DNA of 64,000 nucleotides, taken from Viridibacterium sediminicola. Its GTDB lineage: Bacteria > Pseudomonadota > Gammaproteobacteria > Burkholderiales > Rhodocyclaceae. Each line of letters opens with the position of its first letter. Positions within the stretch are counted from its first letter, which is position 1. The notes below the pieces were generated by a model. That model worked only from the letters and a program-made list of their open reading frames with translations. It was not told the DNA's origin and made no database searches. The stretch covers positions 1 to 64,000 of the forward strand of contig NZ_JBDIVE010000013.1 of assembly GCF_039631295.1 (NCBI RefSeq). The letters run 5' to 3'. Positions 26,423-35,262 of the stretch are shown one piece after another. A program made the translations under genes and the position numbers.

Positions 26423-27355
26423 TCAAAGTGCCGCGCTGAGCTGCGGCACGAGCTCGAACAGATCGCCGACCAGGCCGTAGTCTGCAACCTGGAAGATGGC
26501 GGCATCCGGATCCTTGTTGATCGCCACGATCACCTTGGAATCCTTCATACCCGCCAGATGCTGGATCGCCCCGGAAATGCCGATGGCAAAATACAGCTCG
26601 GGCGCCACCACCTTGCCGGTCTGGCCGACCTGGCTGTCGTTCGGCGCAAAGCCGGCATCGACCGCCGCACGCGAGGCGCCGACGGCGCCACCGAGCTTGT
26701 CGGCCAGGGGTTCGAGCAGGGCATGGAAATTCTCTGCGCTGCCCAGGGCACGACCGCCCGACACCACCACGCGCGCCGCACCGAGATCCGGCCGCGCCGA
26801 GACGCTCAGCTCGCGGTCGAGCAGACGCGTCACGCCCAGATCCGGGCCTGCCGGCGCCGCTTCGATGGGCGCTGCGCCGCCTTCGGCAGCCACCGGATCA
26901 AATGCAGATGTGCGCACCGTCAGCAGCTTGACCGGCTCGGCACTCTGCACCGTGGCAATCGCATTGCCGGCGTAGATCGGCCGCACGAAGGTGTCGGGCG
27001 CTTCGATGGCGATGATGTCGGAAACCTGGGCCACATCCAGCAAAGCTGCCAGACGCGGACCGAGGTTCTTGCCGAAGCTGCTCGCCGGCAAGAGCACATG
27101 GCTGTAACTGCCGGCCAGCTGAGCCAGGGCGACGGCGAGGTTTTCAGCCGTCTGATCGGCGTAGTGCGGCGCATCGATGACGCGCACCTTGGCAAGGCCC
27201 GGAATCTTGGCGGCGGCCTCGGCAGCCGCCGCGCAAGCGCCGCCGGCCACCAGCAGATGGATCTCGCCACCCAGCTGCTGCGCCGCGGCCAGGGTATTGA
27301 GTGTTGCCGCATGGATGCGGCTGTTGTCGTGTTCAGCGATAACCAGGATCGTCAT
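26423..27355 (-). CDS. etfA: Electron transfer flavoprotein alpha subunit
   Basis: A protein of 310 residues. The N-terminal domain shares the ETF fold (ILVIAEHDNSRIHAATLNTL). The C-terminal FAD-binding domain has the family blocks VVSGGRALGS, PNDSQVGQTGKVVAPELY, AIGISGAIQHLAGM and INKDPDAAIFQVADYGLVGD. With EtfB it carries electrons from acyl-CoA and related dehydrogenases to ETF:quinone oxidoreductase. The ATG at 27355 has a GAGGAGA ribosome site, and it follows etfB by 11 bp. Confidence 0.97.
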   Translation of the reverse strand: MTILVIAEHDNSRIHAATLNTLAAAQQLGGEIHLLVAGGACAAAAEAAAKIPGLAKVRVIDAPHYADQTAENLAVALAQLAGSYSHVLLPASSFGKNLGPRLAALLDVAQVSDIIAIEAPDTFVRPIYAGNAIATVQSAEPVKLLTVRTSAFDPVAAEGGAAPIEAAPAGPDLGVTRLLDRELSVSARPDLGAARVVVSGGRALGSAENFHALLEPLADKLGGAVGASRAAVDAGFAPNDSQVGQTGKVVAPELYFAIGISGAIQHLAGMKDSKVIVAINKDPDAAIFQVADYGLVGDLFELVPQLSAAL

Positions 27356-27366
27356 TTCATCTCTCC

Positions 27367-28116
27367 TCAGATCACTTTGGCTTCGTCACGCAGGCGCGCC
27401 ACCAGCTCGGCAACGCTGGCCAGCTTGACGCCCGCCGCGCGCACCGGCGGTTCAACTACGCGCAGGGTCTTCAGACGCGGCGTGACATCCACACCCAGCG
27501 CCTCCGGCGTCAGTGTGTCGAGCGGCTTTTTCTTGGCCTTCATGATGTTCGGCAGGCTGGCGTAACGCGGCTCGTTGAGGCGCAGATCCGCCGTCACCAC
27601 GGCCGGCAGGCTGATCTGCAGGCGTTCCAGACCGCCATCGATCTCGCGCGTCACGGTCAGCTGTCCGTCACCCGGAACCAGCTTGGAGGCAAAGGCGGCC
27701 TGTGGCCAACCCAGCATCGCCGCCAGCATCTGGCCGGTCTGGTTGGCATCGTCATCAATCGCCTGCTTGCCCATGATCACCAGCTGCGCGGCTTCCTTGA
27801 GCGCCACCGCCTTGATCAACTTGGCCACGGCCAACGGCTGCAGCTCGGCAGCGGTCTCGACCAGCACGGCACGATCGGCGCCCATCGCCATGGCGGCGCG
27901 CAGCGTGTCCTGGCAAGCGCCAATGCCGCAGCTGATCACCACGACCTCACTGGCGACGCCGGCTTCGCGCAAGCGCATGGCTTCCTCGACGGCGATCTCG
28001 TCGAAGGGGTTCATCGACATTTTCACGTTGGCCAGATCAACACCGCTCTGATCAGCCTTGACGCGGATCTTCACGTTGTAATCGACCACCCGTTTGACTG
28101 GCACCAGCACTTTCAC
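27367..28116 (-). CDS. etfB: Electron transfer flavoprotein beta subunit
   Basis: A protein of 249 residues beginning VKVLVPVKRVVDYNVKI, the usual EtfB start. The GTG at 28116 has AGGAG seven bases upstream; longer in-frame starts lack a ribosome site. The AMP-binding signature region (VIMGKQAIDDDANQTGQML) and the partner-recognition loop region (LTVTREIDGGLERLQISLPAVVT) are visible. It is the first gene of etfB-etfA-94-residue protein and is divergent from the EF-hand gene. Confidence 0.96.
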   Translation of the reverse strand: MKVLVPVKRVVDYNVKIRVKADQSGVDLANVKMSMNPFDEIAVEEAMRLREAGVASEVVVISCGIGACQDTLRAAMAMGADRAVLVETAAELQPLAVAKLIKAVALKEAAQLVIMGKQAIDDDANQTGQMLAAMLGWPQAAFASKLVPGDGQLTVTREIDGGLERLQISLPAVVTADLRLNEPRYASLPNIMKAKKKPLDTLTPEALGVDVTPRLKTLRVVEPPVRAAGVKLASVAELVARLRDEAKVI

Positions 28117-28332
28117 TTCGTTCTCCTGATCGGCTTGTTGCGCACGAAAGCGGCAAGTATCGCACCGCAGCAGGAGCCAAGGCACATAACCGCGCGTTAT
28201 CGATCAATCCCGATACCTCAAGCCTTTACAAATCGACACACAAGCTTTCCTGGCCGCAACACACCTCAACAAGGCACAGGCATACGATGAGCTCCTCAGA
28301 TTTCCCATCACATCTATTCAAAGAGGATGATT

Positions 28333-28893
28333 ATGAAAACCACACACACCCTCGTTTCAGCAAGTCTGCTGGCGCTCTTCGCCAGCACGGCTGCGCTGGC
28401 CCAGCAATCTGCTCCGGCCAGCGACGCACCGGTTCGTCATCGTGTCGAGATTCGCATCAAGGATGCCGACACCGACAAGGACGGCTTCATCTCGCGCGCC
28501 GAAGCTGAAAAAGGCCTGCCACAGCTGTTCGCCCACTTCGACGAAGTCGATACCAACAAGGACGGCAAAATCTCGGCCAGCGAGCTCAAGGCCATGGCCC
28601 GCCGCATGCCGCCGCGTAAGGAGCCCGGACCGCAGAGCATGCCTCGGATGCATGCCATGCACATGATGCACGGCATGCCCGGTGGGCCAGGCATGTACGG
28701 CATCGGCCAGGTCATCACACGCGAAGAGCTGGTGCAACGCAATCTGCGCATGCTGCAGGACTTCGATGAAGCCGACACCGACAAGGACGGCAAGCTCAGC
28801 CGTGAAGAAGTGAGAGCCTGGCACGAGAAGATGCGTTCAGAGCTGCCGCGCCCGCCGCAAGGTGGCGAGCTGCCGCCCCCGCCCCGCAAGTAA
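28333..28893 (+). CDS. Secreted EF-hand protein with Met/His-rich segment
   Basis: A protein of 186 residues with a signal peptide (about 1-23, ending ALAQ). Three canonical EF-hand loops are visible: DADTDKDGFISR, DEVDTNKDGKIS and DEADTDKDGKLS. Between the second and third lies a Met/His/Gly-rich stretch (about 103-125, MPRMHAMHMMHGMPGG) that could bind copper or another soft metal. The C-terminus is proline-rich. The ATG at 28333 is preferred to an in-frame ATG two codons upstream because AGAGG (28322-28326) is better spaced. A calcium-binding periplasmic role is inferred from the motifs. Confidence 0.87.
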   Translation: MKTTHTLVSASLLALFASTAALAQQSAPASDAPVRHRVEIRIKDADTDKDGFISRAEAEKGLPQLFAHFDEVDTNKDGKISASELKAMARRMPPRKEPGPQSMPRMHAMHMMHGMPGGPGMYGIGQVITREELVQRNLRMLQDFDEADTDKDGKLSREEVRAWHEKMRSELPRPPQGGELPPPPRK

Positions 28894-29012
28894 TTGCGCT
28901 GGCGCAAATACGCTGCAGCGCAAGCGCGGCAAACAAAGCGCTCAGATAGAATGAACTGTCTCTGCCTTGGGTAGTCCCAATCGCAGTCTGTTCATCCTAT
29001 CTGACACCTCAC

Positions 29013-29531
29013 ATGATCGCCTTGCGCCTGCTTCCGCCCCGCCTCGTCTTTCTGGCCGTCTTCCTCGGCTGTGCAGCCCTGCTCAGCTTCGGACTCTATC
29101 TGCAGCATGCCAAAGGTATCGAACCCTGTCCGCTGTGCATCCTGCAACGCTATGCCTTTGCCAGCGCCGGCTTGATTGCTTTGCTGGGCGCACTGCTCAA
29201 TCCGCGCGGTCTCTTGCTCAAGACCTGGGGCATCGTGCTCGCGGCCAGCGCACTTGCGGGTGGCAGCGTGTCGGTGCGACAGATCTGGCTGCAGCACAAT
29301 CCGCCCTCGGTCAGCACCTGCGGTCCTGACCTGAGTTACATGGTCAGCCGCTTCCCGCTCTCTGACGTACTTCCCAAGCTGTTCCGTGGTGAAGGTGATT
29401 GCGCCAAGATTGACTGGACCTTCCTCGGTTTCTCGATCGCCGAATGGTCTGTGCTGTGCTTCTCCGTGCTGGTCCTGATCGGCCTCTGGCAAGCCCTGCG
29501 CAACCCCCTTGCGGCGCACGCACGGCGCTAA
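29013..29531 (+). CDS. dsbB: Disulfide bond formation protein DsbB
   Basis: A four-helix inner-membrane protein of 172 residues that re-oxidises DsbA and passes electrons to quinone. The first periplasmic loop carries Cys39-Pro-Leu-Cys42 (EPCPLCILQRYAF). The second pair lies in the large periplasmic loop (STCGPDL and GEGDCAKIDW). Length and topology match the family. It stands alone upstream of the IclR-type gene. Confidence 0.96.
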   Translation: MIALRLLPPRLVFLAVFLGCAALLSFGLYLQHAKGIEPCPLCILQRYAFASAGLIALLGALLNPRGLLLKTWGIVLAASALAGGSVSVRQIWLQHNPPSVSTCGPDLSYMVSRFPLSDVLPKLFRGEGDCAKIDWTFLGFSIAEWSVLCFSVLVLIGLWQALRNPLAAHARR

Positions 29532-29576
29532 GAATTTCACATGGCGCAACGCAGTCTTCTCCAGTAAGATTGCGCG

Positions 29577-30392
29577 ATGCGAAATTCAAAACAAGATAGC
29601 CCCCCCGAAGAGGACACAGAGAGCAAGGAAGCGCGCGGCTCGATCCAGGTGATCGACCGCATGATGAGCCTCATCAATACCCTGGCCAGCGAGCCCGAAC
29701 CGCTCGGACTCAAACAGCTGGCACTGGGCACCGGCCTGCATCCATCGACGGCCCACCGCATCCTGGCAACACTGGGCAACAGCGGTTTCATCGAACGCAC
29801 CGACGCCGGGGCCTACCGCCTCGGCATCCGCTTGCTGGAGCTGGGCAATCTCGTCAAGTCACGCATCTCGCTACGCGAAACCGCCATGGCCGCGATGCTG
29901 CGCTTGCATGCGCAGACCGGCGAAAGCATCAATCTGGGGATGCGCAACGGCGATGAGATTGTCTATGTCGAGCGCACCTCCAGTGGCCGCTCGGCCGTAC
30001 GCATCGTGCACATCGTCGGCGCACGCGCGCCACTGCATGTCACGGCAACCGGCAAGCTGTTCCTGGCCGAGGAAAATGCCGAGAGCAATCGCGCCTACGC
30101 CGAGCGCACCGGCCTGCCGGCCAGCACGCAGGCATCGATCACCTCACTGAGCGAGCTGCAACAGGAGCTTGAACGTGTCCGCCGGCATCGCCTGGCGTAT
30201 GACATGGATGAGGTGGAGGTCGGGGTGCGCTGCATCGCTGCGGGTATTCGCGACGACAGCGGCACCTTGATCGCCGGACTGTCGCTGTCTACACCCAGCG
30301 AACGCTTCAACCCAGACTGGGCGCCGGTGGTGCGGGATACAGCGCTGGAGATTTCCCGCGCGCTGGGCTACATCCCGCCCGACAAGACTTAG
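29577..30392 (+). CDS. IclR-family transcriptional regulator
   Basis: A protein of 271 residues. A winged helix-turn-helix lies at about 22-85 (QVIDRMMSLINTL; LGLKQLALGTGLHPSTAHRILATL). The IclR effector-binding domain lies at about 95-265 (LGMRNGDEIVYVERTSS; GVRCIAAGIRDDSGTLIAGLSLS). Its target cannot be read from the context. A TAAGAT hexamer (29565-29570) ends 6 bp before the ATG and no ribosome site is present, so translation may be leaderless. Its stop overlaps the stop of the convergent pbpG by 4 bp. Confidence 0.93.
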   Translation: MRNSKQDSPPEEDTESKEARGSIQVIDRMMSLINTLASEPEPLGLKQLALGTGLHPSTAHRILATLGNSGFIERTDAGAYRLGIRLLELGNLVKSRISLRETAMAAMLRLHAQTGESINLGMRNGDEIVYVERTSSGRSAVRIVHIVGARAPLHVTATGKLFLAEENAESNRAYAERTGLPASTQASITSLSELQQELERVRRHRLAYDMDEVEVGVRCIAAGIRDDSGTLIAGLSLSTPSERFNPDWAPVVRDTALEISRALGYIPPDKT

Positions 30393-31396
30393 TTAACGCG
30401 GCTGGCGGTCGTGAGGCTGGCCAGACGCGCCGGCGTCATCGCGTTCTCGACCCAACGACGGATGCGATTGGCATCGGCAACACGGGTGTAGCGCCCCCAG
30501 GAGTCGAGCAGCACGATCGCCGTGGGGCGATTGGCCAGCATGGCATTCATCACCAGGCACTTGCCCGATTCGTTGATATAACCGGTCTTCGACAGATTGA
30601 TCTGCCAGTCCGAATTACGCACCAAGGCATTGGTGTTGTGGAAGCTGCGTTCACGACCATTGAGCTTCACCGAGTACTCAGCCGTGGTCGTGAAATTGCG
30701 GATCAGCGTGTAACGTGACGCGGCGGTAGTCATCACCACCAGATCACGCGCCGAGGCGACATTGTTCTTGTTGAGACCGATGGAGTCGTAAAACCGCGTC
30801 TCGTGCAAACCCAGTGACAGCGCCTTGCGATTCATCGCTTCAATGAAAGCACTCAGGCCGCCGGGGTAGGAGCGTCCAAGCGCCGAGGCCGCGCGATTCT
30901 CGGAGGCCATCAGCGCCAGACGCAGCATGTCTTCACGACTCAGACGCGTGCCCACCGGCAGGTGCGAGCTGGTGCCCTTCAAACGGTCAACGTCATCATT
31001 GGTAACCGTCAAGATTTCATTCATGTCGAGGTTGGCATCGAGTACCACCATGGCCGTCATCAACTTGGTGATGGAGGCAATCGGCTGTGCCAGATCCGCG
31101 TTTTTCTCCAGCAGCACCTTGCCCGAGCTAAGGTCCTGCACGACAAAAGCGGATGAACGGATCAGCGGATTGCCTTCACTATCCACATCACGCTCGACCG
31201 GACGACGTGCAGCGCTCTTGCGCACGGACTCCGGCGCGCGACTGCGCGCGCGCTTGACCACCGCAGGCTTGATGACACGTTCATGACGAACCTTGCTTTG
31301 ACTCTTGCGCGGCGCGGCATCTGTTTCTGCAGACCAGACTGCAGTAAGCGCCACAAGTGCACTCAACATCAAAGACAGGGTTCTACTCAGGGACAT
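30389..31396 (-). CDS. pbpG: D-alanyl-D-alanine endopeptidase (PBP7-like)
   Basis: A protein of 335 residues of the S11 peptidase family with a signal peptide (about 1-27). A basic Lys/Arg-rich linker (about 30-70) precedes the catalytic domain. The active-site motifs are complete: Ser108-Ile-Thr-Lys111, Ser165-Glu-Asn and Lys270-Thr-Gly. It cleaves D-Ala-meso-DAP cross-links in peptidoglycan. The ATG at 31396 has AGAGG six bases upstream. The domain lacks the long C-terminal membrane anchor of PBP5-type enzymes, which favours PbpG. Confidence 0.92.
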   Translation of the reverse strand: MSLSRTLSLMLSALVALTAVWSAETDAAPRKSQSKVRHERVIKPAVVKRARSRAPESVRKSAARRPVERDVDSEGNPLIRSSAFVVQDLSSGKVLLEKNADLAQPIASITKLMTAMVVLDANLDMNEILTVTNDDVDRLKGTSSHLPVGTRLSREDMLRLALMASENRAASALGRSYPGGLSAFIEAMNRKALSLGLHETRFYDSIGLNKNNVASARDLVVMTTAASRYTLIRNFTTTAEYSVKLNGRERSFHNTNALVRNSDWQINLSKTGYINESGKCLVMNAMLANRPTAIVLLDSWGRYTRVADANRIRRWVENAMTPARLASLTTASRVN

Positions 31397-31502
31397 GCTC
31401 AACCTCTATGAAACAACAAAGCCGCCAAATTGTAGCAATACTTAAGAAAACTAGACACATAGAAGTCATAGTTCGTGCACTTTCAAAACACTGACGACGC
31501 AC

Positions 31503-31538
31503 AAAAACAAACGACCGTCACAAGCGGACGGTCGTTTG
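31503..31538 (-). terminator. Terminator of the malic enzyme gene
   Basis: CAAACGACCGTC (31508-31519) pairs perfectly with GACGGTCGTTTG (31527-31538) over a 7-base loop. On the minus strand TTTTTGT follows. It lies 25 bp past the stop codon at 31564. Confidence 0.88.
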
Positions 31539-31563
31539 CTGCAGACGCTGCGGGCGAAGTGCT

Positions 31564-33831
31564 TCAGCGGCCGGCTTCCGCCACGGTGAGTGCAGTCATG
31601 TTGACGATGCGACGCACTGTCGCCGTTGGCGTCAGGATGTGCACGGGCTTCGATGCGCCAAGCAGGATCGGACCGATGGTCATACCCTCGCCCGCGGAAG
31701 TCTTGAGCAGGTTGAAGGCAATGTTGGCCGCATCGAGCGTGGGGAAGATCAGCAGGTTAGCGTCCTCGCGCATCTTGGCATTGGGGAAGATCTGCAGACG
31801 CGTGCTTGCATCCAGCGCCGCATCACCATGCATCTCGCCCTCGACTTCGATGTCCGGACGCCGAGCCTGCAGCAGCTGGAAGGCCTCGCGCATCTTCAGT
31901 GCCGTGGGTGTGTCGTCGGTCCCGAAACTTGAATGCGACAACAGGGCCAGCTTGGGCGTGATGCCGAAGCGGCGCAGCTCTTCGGCGGCCAGGCAGCTCA
32001 TCTCGAAAATCTGCTCTGCACTGGGATCGTAGTTGACGTAGGTATCGCACAAAGCCACCGTGCGGCCTGGCAGCACCAGCAGGTTCATCGCGTAAAAGTG
32101 CTTCACACCCTCGCGACGCCCCAGCACAGTATCGATCAGCTTCAGATGCTGGTTGTGCATGCCGTAGGTGCCACAGATCATGCCGTCTGCGTAACCGAAT
32201 TTGAGCATCAGCGCACCGATCAGCGTGGTGCGGCGACGAACCTCACGCTTGGCGTACTCCACCGACACACCCTGGCGTTCCATCAGACTGTGATAGTGCT
32301 TCCACAGCTCACGGTAACGCGGATCGGAGTCCTGATTGACGAGCTCGAAATCGATCTCCGGGCGCATGCGCAAACCGAAACGTTCGATGTACATGTTGAT
32401 CACGTCAGGACGCCCGATCAGCAGCGGCCGGGCCAGGCCCTCGTCCACCACCGCCTGCACCGCACGCAACACGCGCTCGGACTCGCCCTCTGCGAAAATG
32501 ATGCGCTTGGGCGAACGCTTGGCGGCGGAAAACACCGGCTTCATGATCAAGCCAGACTGCCAGACGAAATTATTGAGCTGTTGGGTGTACGCCTCCCAAT
32601 CCTCGATCGGCCGCGTCGCGACGCCCGACTCCATGGCTGCGCGAGCCACGGCGGGTGCAATCTTGACGATCAGGCGCGGATCAAAAGGCTTGGGAATGAT
32701 GTATTCGGGACCGAAGGCACAGGCCTGGTTGCCATAGGCCGCAGCAACGATATCGGAAGCCTCGACCTGGGCCAGCTCGGCAATGGCGCGCACAGCGGCG
32801 AGCTTCATCGCATCATTGATCGTCGTCGCGCCAACATCCAGCGCGCCGCGGAAGATGAACGGGAAGCACAGCACGTTGTTGACCTGGTTCGGATAGTCCG
32901 AACGCCCTGTCGCGATGATCGCATCAGTGCGCACAGCCTTGGCCTGGTCGGGCAGGATCTCCGGCACCGGATTGGCCAGCGCGAAAATCAGCGGGCTCGG
33001 CGCCATCTTGGCCACCATCTCGGGTTTGAGCACCCCCGCGGCCGAGAGCCCGAGGAATACGTCAGCGCCCTCGATCACCTCGCCCAAGGTCCGCGCGTCC
33101 GTCACCTTGGCGTAACGCGCCTTGATCGGCTCCATTTCCTCGATGCGGCCCTCGTACACCAGGCCCTTGATATCGGTCACCCAGATGTTCTCGACGGGGA
33201 TGCCGAGCATCACCAGCAGGTCCAGACAGGCCAGCGCAGCAGCACCAGCGCCGGAGGTCACCACCTTGACCTCATCAAGCCCCTTGCCCATCAGGCGCAG
33301 GCCATTGAGCACCGCCGCGCCGACCACGATGGCCGTGCCGTGCTGATCATCATGGAACACCGGAATGCTCATGCGCTCGCGCAGCTTGCGCTCGATGTAG
33401 AAGCACTCGGGCGCCTTGATGTCTTCCAGATTGATGCCGCCGAAAGTCGGCTCCAGCGAGGCGATGATGTCGATGAGCTTGTCAGGATCGCGCTCGTCGA
33501 TCTCGATGTCGAAGACGTCGATACCGGCAAACTTCTTGAACAGGACGCCCTTGCCTTCCATCACCGGCTTGGCCGCCAGCGGGCCGATGGGACCAAGTCC
33601 CAGCACGGCAGTACCATTGGTGACGACACCAATGAGATTGGCGCGCGCAGTCAGCTCGCTGACCTGCTTGGGATCATCGACGATGGCGTCGCAAGCGGCG
33701 GCAACACCCGGTGAATAGGCTAGAGAGAGATCGCGCTGATTGGTCAGAGCCTTGGTCGGAGTAACCGAGATTTTGCCGGGGCGGCCCTGGCGGTGGTATT
33801 CCAGCGCTGCCGCGCGAATTCTTTCATCCAT
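31564..33831 (-). CDS. maeB: NADP-dependent malic enzyme with phosphotransacetylase-like domain
   Basis: A protein of 755 residues, close to the 759 of E. coli MaeB. The N-terminal malic enzyme half (about 1-425) has the catalytic Tyr/Lys region (SLAYSPGVAAACDAI; KFAGIDVFDIEIDERD), the FHDDQHGTAIV metal site and a GAGAAALACLDLL nucleotide-binding loop. The C-terminal half (about 430-755) resembles phosphate acetyltransferase and in MaeB proteins is regulatory, binding acetyl-CoA. It converts malate to pyruvate and CO2, making NADPH. The ATG at 33831 follows AGAGGTG. Confidence 0.96.
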   Translation of the reverse strand: MDERIRAAALEYHRQGRPGKISVTPTKALTNQRDLSLAYSPGVAAACDAIVDDPKQVSELTARANLIGVVTNGTAVLGLGPIGPLAAKPVMEGKGVLFKKFAGIDVFDIEIDERDPDKLIDIIASLEPTFGGINLEDIKAPECFYIERKLRERMSIPVFHDDQHGTAIVVGAAVLNGLRLMGKGLDEVKVVTSGAGAAALACLDLLVMLGIPVENIWVTDIKGLVYEGRIEEMEPIKARYAKVTDARTLGEVIEGADVFLGLSAAGVLKPEMVAKMAPSPLIFALANPVPEILPDQAKAVRTDAIIATGRSDYPNQVNNVLCFPFIFRGALDVGATTINDAMKLAAVRAIAELAQVEASDIVAAAYGNQACAFGPEYIIPKPFDPRLIVKIAPAVARAAMESGVATRPIEDWEAYTQQLNNFVWQSGLIMKPVFSAAKRSPKRIIFAEGESERVLRAVQAVVDEGLARPLLIGRPDVINMYIERFGLRMRPEIDFELVNQDSDPRYRELWKHYHSLMERQGVSVEYAKREVRRRTTLIGALMLKFGYADGMICGTYGMHNQHLKLIDTVLGRREGVKHFYAMNLLVLPGRTVALCDTYVNYDPSAEQIFEMSCLAAEELRRFGITPKLALLSHSSFGTDDTPTALKMREAFQLLQARRPDIEVEGEMHGDAALDASTRLQIFPNAKMREDANLLIFPTLDAANIAFNLLKTSAGEGMTIGPILLGASKPVHILTPTATVRRIVNMTALTVAEAGR

Positions 33832-33996
33832 GAAGCACCTCTTTGATCATTGGCGAGTGCGAGTGCACGCACGCATACTGGCGCGCAAGCGCGCTAACGC
33901 CCGATCATTGTACGGTCTGCATGGGCCGGCTTCCACCCGATAGCCTTGTTACATCGTGGAAATCCACACCTTGCTACCGCGAACCGCTTGGCGCGA

Positions 33997-34776
33997 TCAA
34001 CCCGGATTAGCCACCGCAACCGCTTGTGCAGCCGGTGCCCGCACCGCGGCCGGCGCGGCATTCTCGGCCAGCTCGGTGCGCACCGCACCGAACTTCATGA
34101 TTTGACGGAAGCGCTCAAGCTCGTTCATCACCTTGCTTGCGTAGGCCATGTCATTGACATCCGAAACGCCGCCATACTGCTGCAGCGCGGGCTCCAGCGC
34201 GCCAGCACTGCGCAGGTAGTCACGCAGGATACGGGCGCCGACACGGATGTTCTCGGCAGGCTCCAGCAAGGCGGTTGCGCCGCGTGCGGCGTCGATCTTG
34301 TCCTGATGGAAGCGTGGAATGATTTGCATCAGCCCCTGCGCGCCGAACACGCTTTCAGCCATCGGATTGAAACCCGACTCCACTGACGTGACCGCCAGGA
34401 TCAGCACCGGATCGACATGGGCCAGACGGCCCTCGTGAATGGCGGTACGAACCAGCTGCTCAAGGCCCGAACCAGCCACCTTGTGGCGCTTGGCAATGTA
34501 CTGCACGAGCCGGCTGTATTCAGCGGGCAGCTTGGCCACATCGGGCGTTGCTTCCAGCTCGGCGCCGGCGCTGGCTTCGGCCAGATCACTGGCAGCCGAC
34601 TTCTCGGCATCAATCCAGGTGCGCGGATCAAAACCTGCCACACCATGCAAAGCGTATTGATAACTGGCGGCGACCGCCACCATGATGCCCACCACCAGCA
34701 AACTACCATGGGCGAAGTTGAGGACAAAGCTGGCGGCGTAGCGCGCAAACTGTTGCAAGTATTTACTGTCAGTCAT
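33997..34776 (-). CDS. Membrane-anchored lytic transglycosylase (SLT domain)
   Basis: A protein of 259 residues with a single N-terminal membrane segment (about 17-43). An SLT/goose-lysozyme-like domain follows (about 105-225) with the catalytic Glu133 in SVESGFNPMA and the GAQGLMQIIP motif. The C-terminal tail is Ala/Pro-rich. It cleaves peptidoglycan glycan strands. The ATG at 34776 has GGAG six bases upstream; a longer in-frame start would add 23 unlikely residues. A strong promoter-like sequence lies ~310 bp upstream (35091-35119), which implies a long leader. Confidence 0.9.
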   Translation of the reverse strand: MTDSKYLQQFARYAASFVLNFAHGSLLVVGIMVAVAASYQYALHGVAGFDPRTWIDAEKSAASDLAEASAGAELEATPDVAKLPAEYSRLVQYIAKRHKVAGSGLEQLVRTAIHEGRLAHVDPVLILAVTSVESGFNPMAESVFGAQGLMQIIPRFHQDKIDAARGATALLEPAENIRVGARILRDYLRSAGALEPALQQYGGVSDVNDMAYASKVMNELERFRQIMKFGAVRTELAENAAPAAVRAPAAQAVAVANPG

Positions 34777-35090
34777 GCAAACTCCACGAGTCCATGCCGC
34801 TGCGCTTGCGCACAGGGAGAACCCGATCAACAAACGACCGGGCACAGCATGGACAGATCAGGACAGATGTACCCGGCAAAAACACAGGCCTCTGTCTCGT
34901 TTTGAAACACACAGTCCACTGCCTTGCAGTGACCGGCCGATTGACAAGGACGCTCGAGAACCCGCTTGCCGCGTCAGCCGCGTTGCTTCACGGATACTGG
35001 TTGCACTGCGCGGAGATGACCGCCACAAGCAACTCGTTTGTCATTTTTTTGACTTGCCCGCATCAATACGAGCGCTTTGAAGATGAGAGT
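34777..35090 (-). other. Long untranslated leader region of the SLT gene
   Basis: If the promoter at 35091-35119 is real, about 305 bp are transcribed before the lytic transglycosylase start. I see no convincing gene here; an 18-codon frame starting near 35050 on the minus strand has no ribosome site. The segment contains one arm of a 13-bp inverted repeat (34935-34947). Confidence 0.4.
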
Positions 35091-35125
35091 AGTTTATTGA
35101 TTTGATTAAGGATTGTCAATCGGCC
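34935..35125. repeat. Inverted repeat GGCCGATTGACAA
   Basis: GGCCGATTGACAA (34935-34947) recurs as its exact complement TTGTCAATCGGCC at 35113-35125, so 13-bp arms bracket 165 bp. The right arm includes the -35 hexamer of the proposed promoter. The repeat could be an operator pair, a long-range hairpin or a decayed element; the sequence does not decide. Confidence 0.55.
35091..35119 (-). promoter_or_regulatory. Sigma70-type promoter for the SLT gene
   Basis: On the minus strand TTGACA (35119-35114) and TAAACT (35096-35091) are separated by exactly 17 bp. This is the best consensus promoter noticed in the window. It points toward the lytic transglycosylase gene. Confidence 0.7.
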
Positions 35126-35212
35126 CGGAACGCACGACATAGCGTCACCTATGATATTGACATTACCCCAAAAGCGCTGCCACTAAGATGAAAACGCGGC
35201 ATCAGCGGAAAT

Positions 35213-35243
35213 AAAAAGGGGATGCACATGCATCCCCTTTTTT
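35213..35243 (-). terminator. Terminator of the histone-like gene, bidirectional
   Basis: AAAAAGGGGATGCA and TGCATCCCCTTTTT form a near-continuous palindrome (35213-35242). T runs follow on both strands (seven on plus, five on minus). It lies about 20 bp past the minus-strand stop at 35263. Confidence 0.9.
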
Positions 35244-35262
35244 TGGCTCACCGCAGACTCGC

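Noticed and set aside
31933..33714. A 593-codon plus-strand frame opposite the malic enzyme gene.
   Set aside because: Antisense shadow of maeB. The His/Asp/Gln-rich composition is typical of such shadows.
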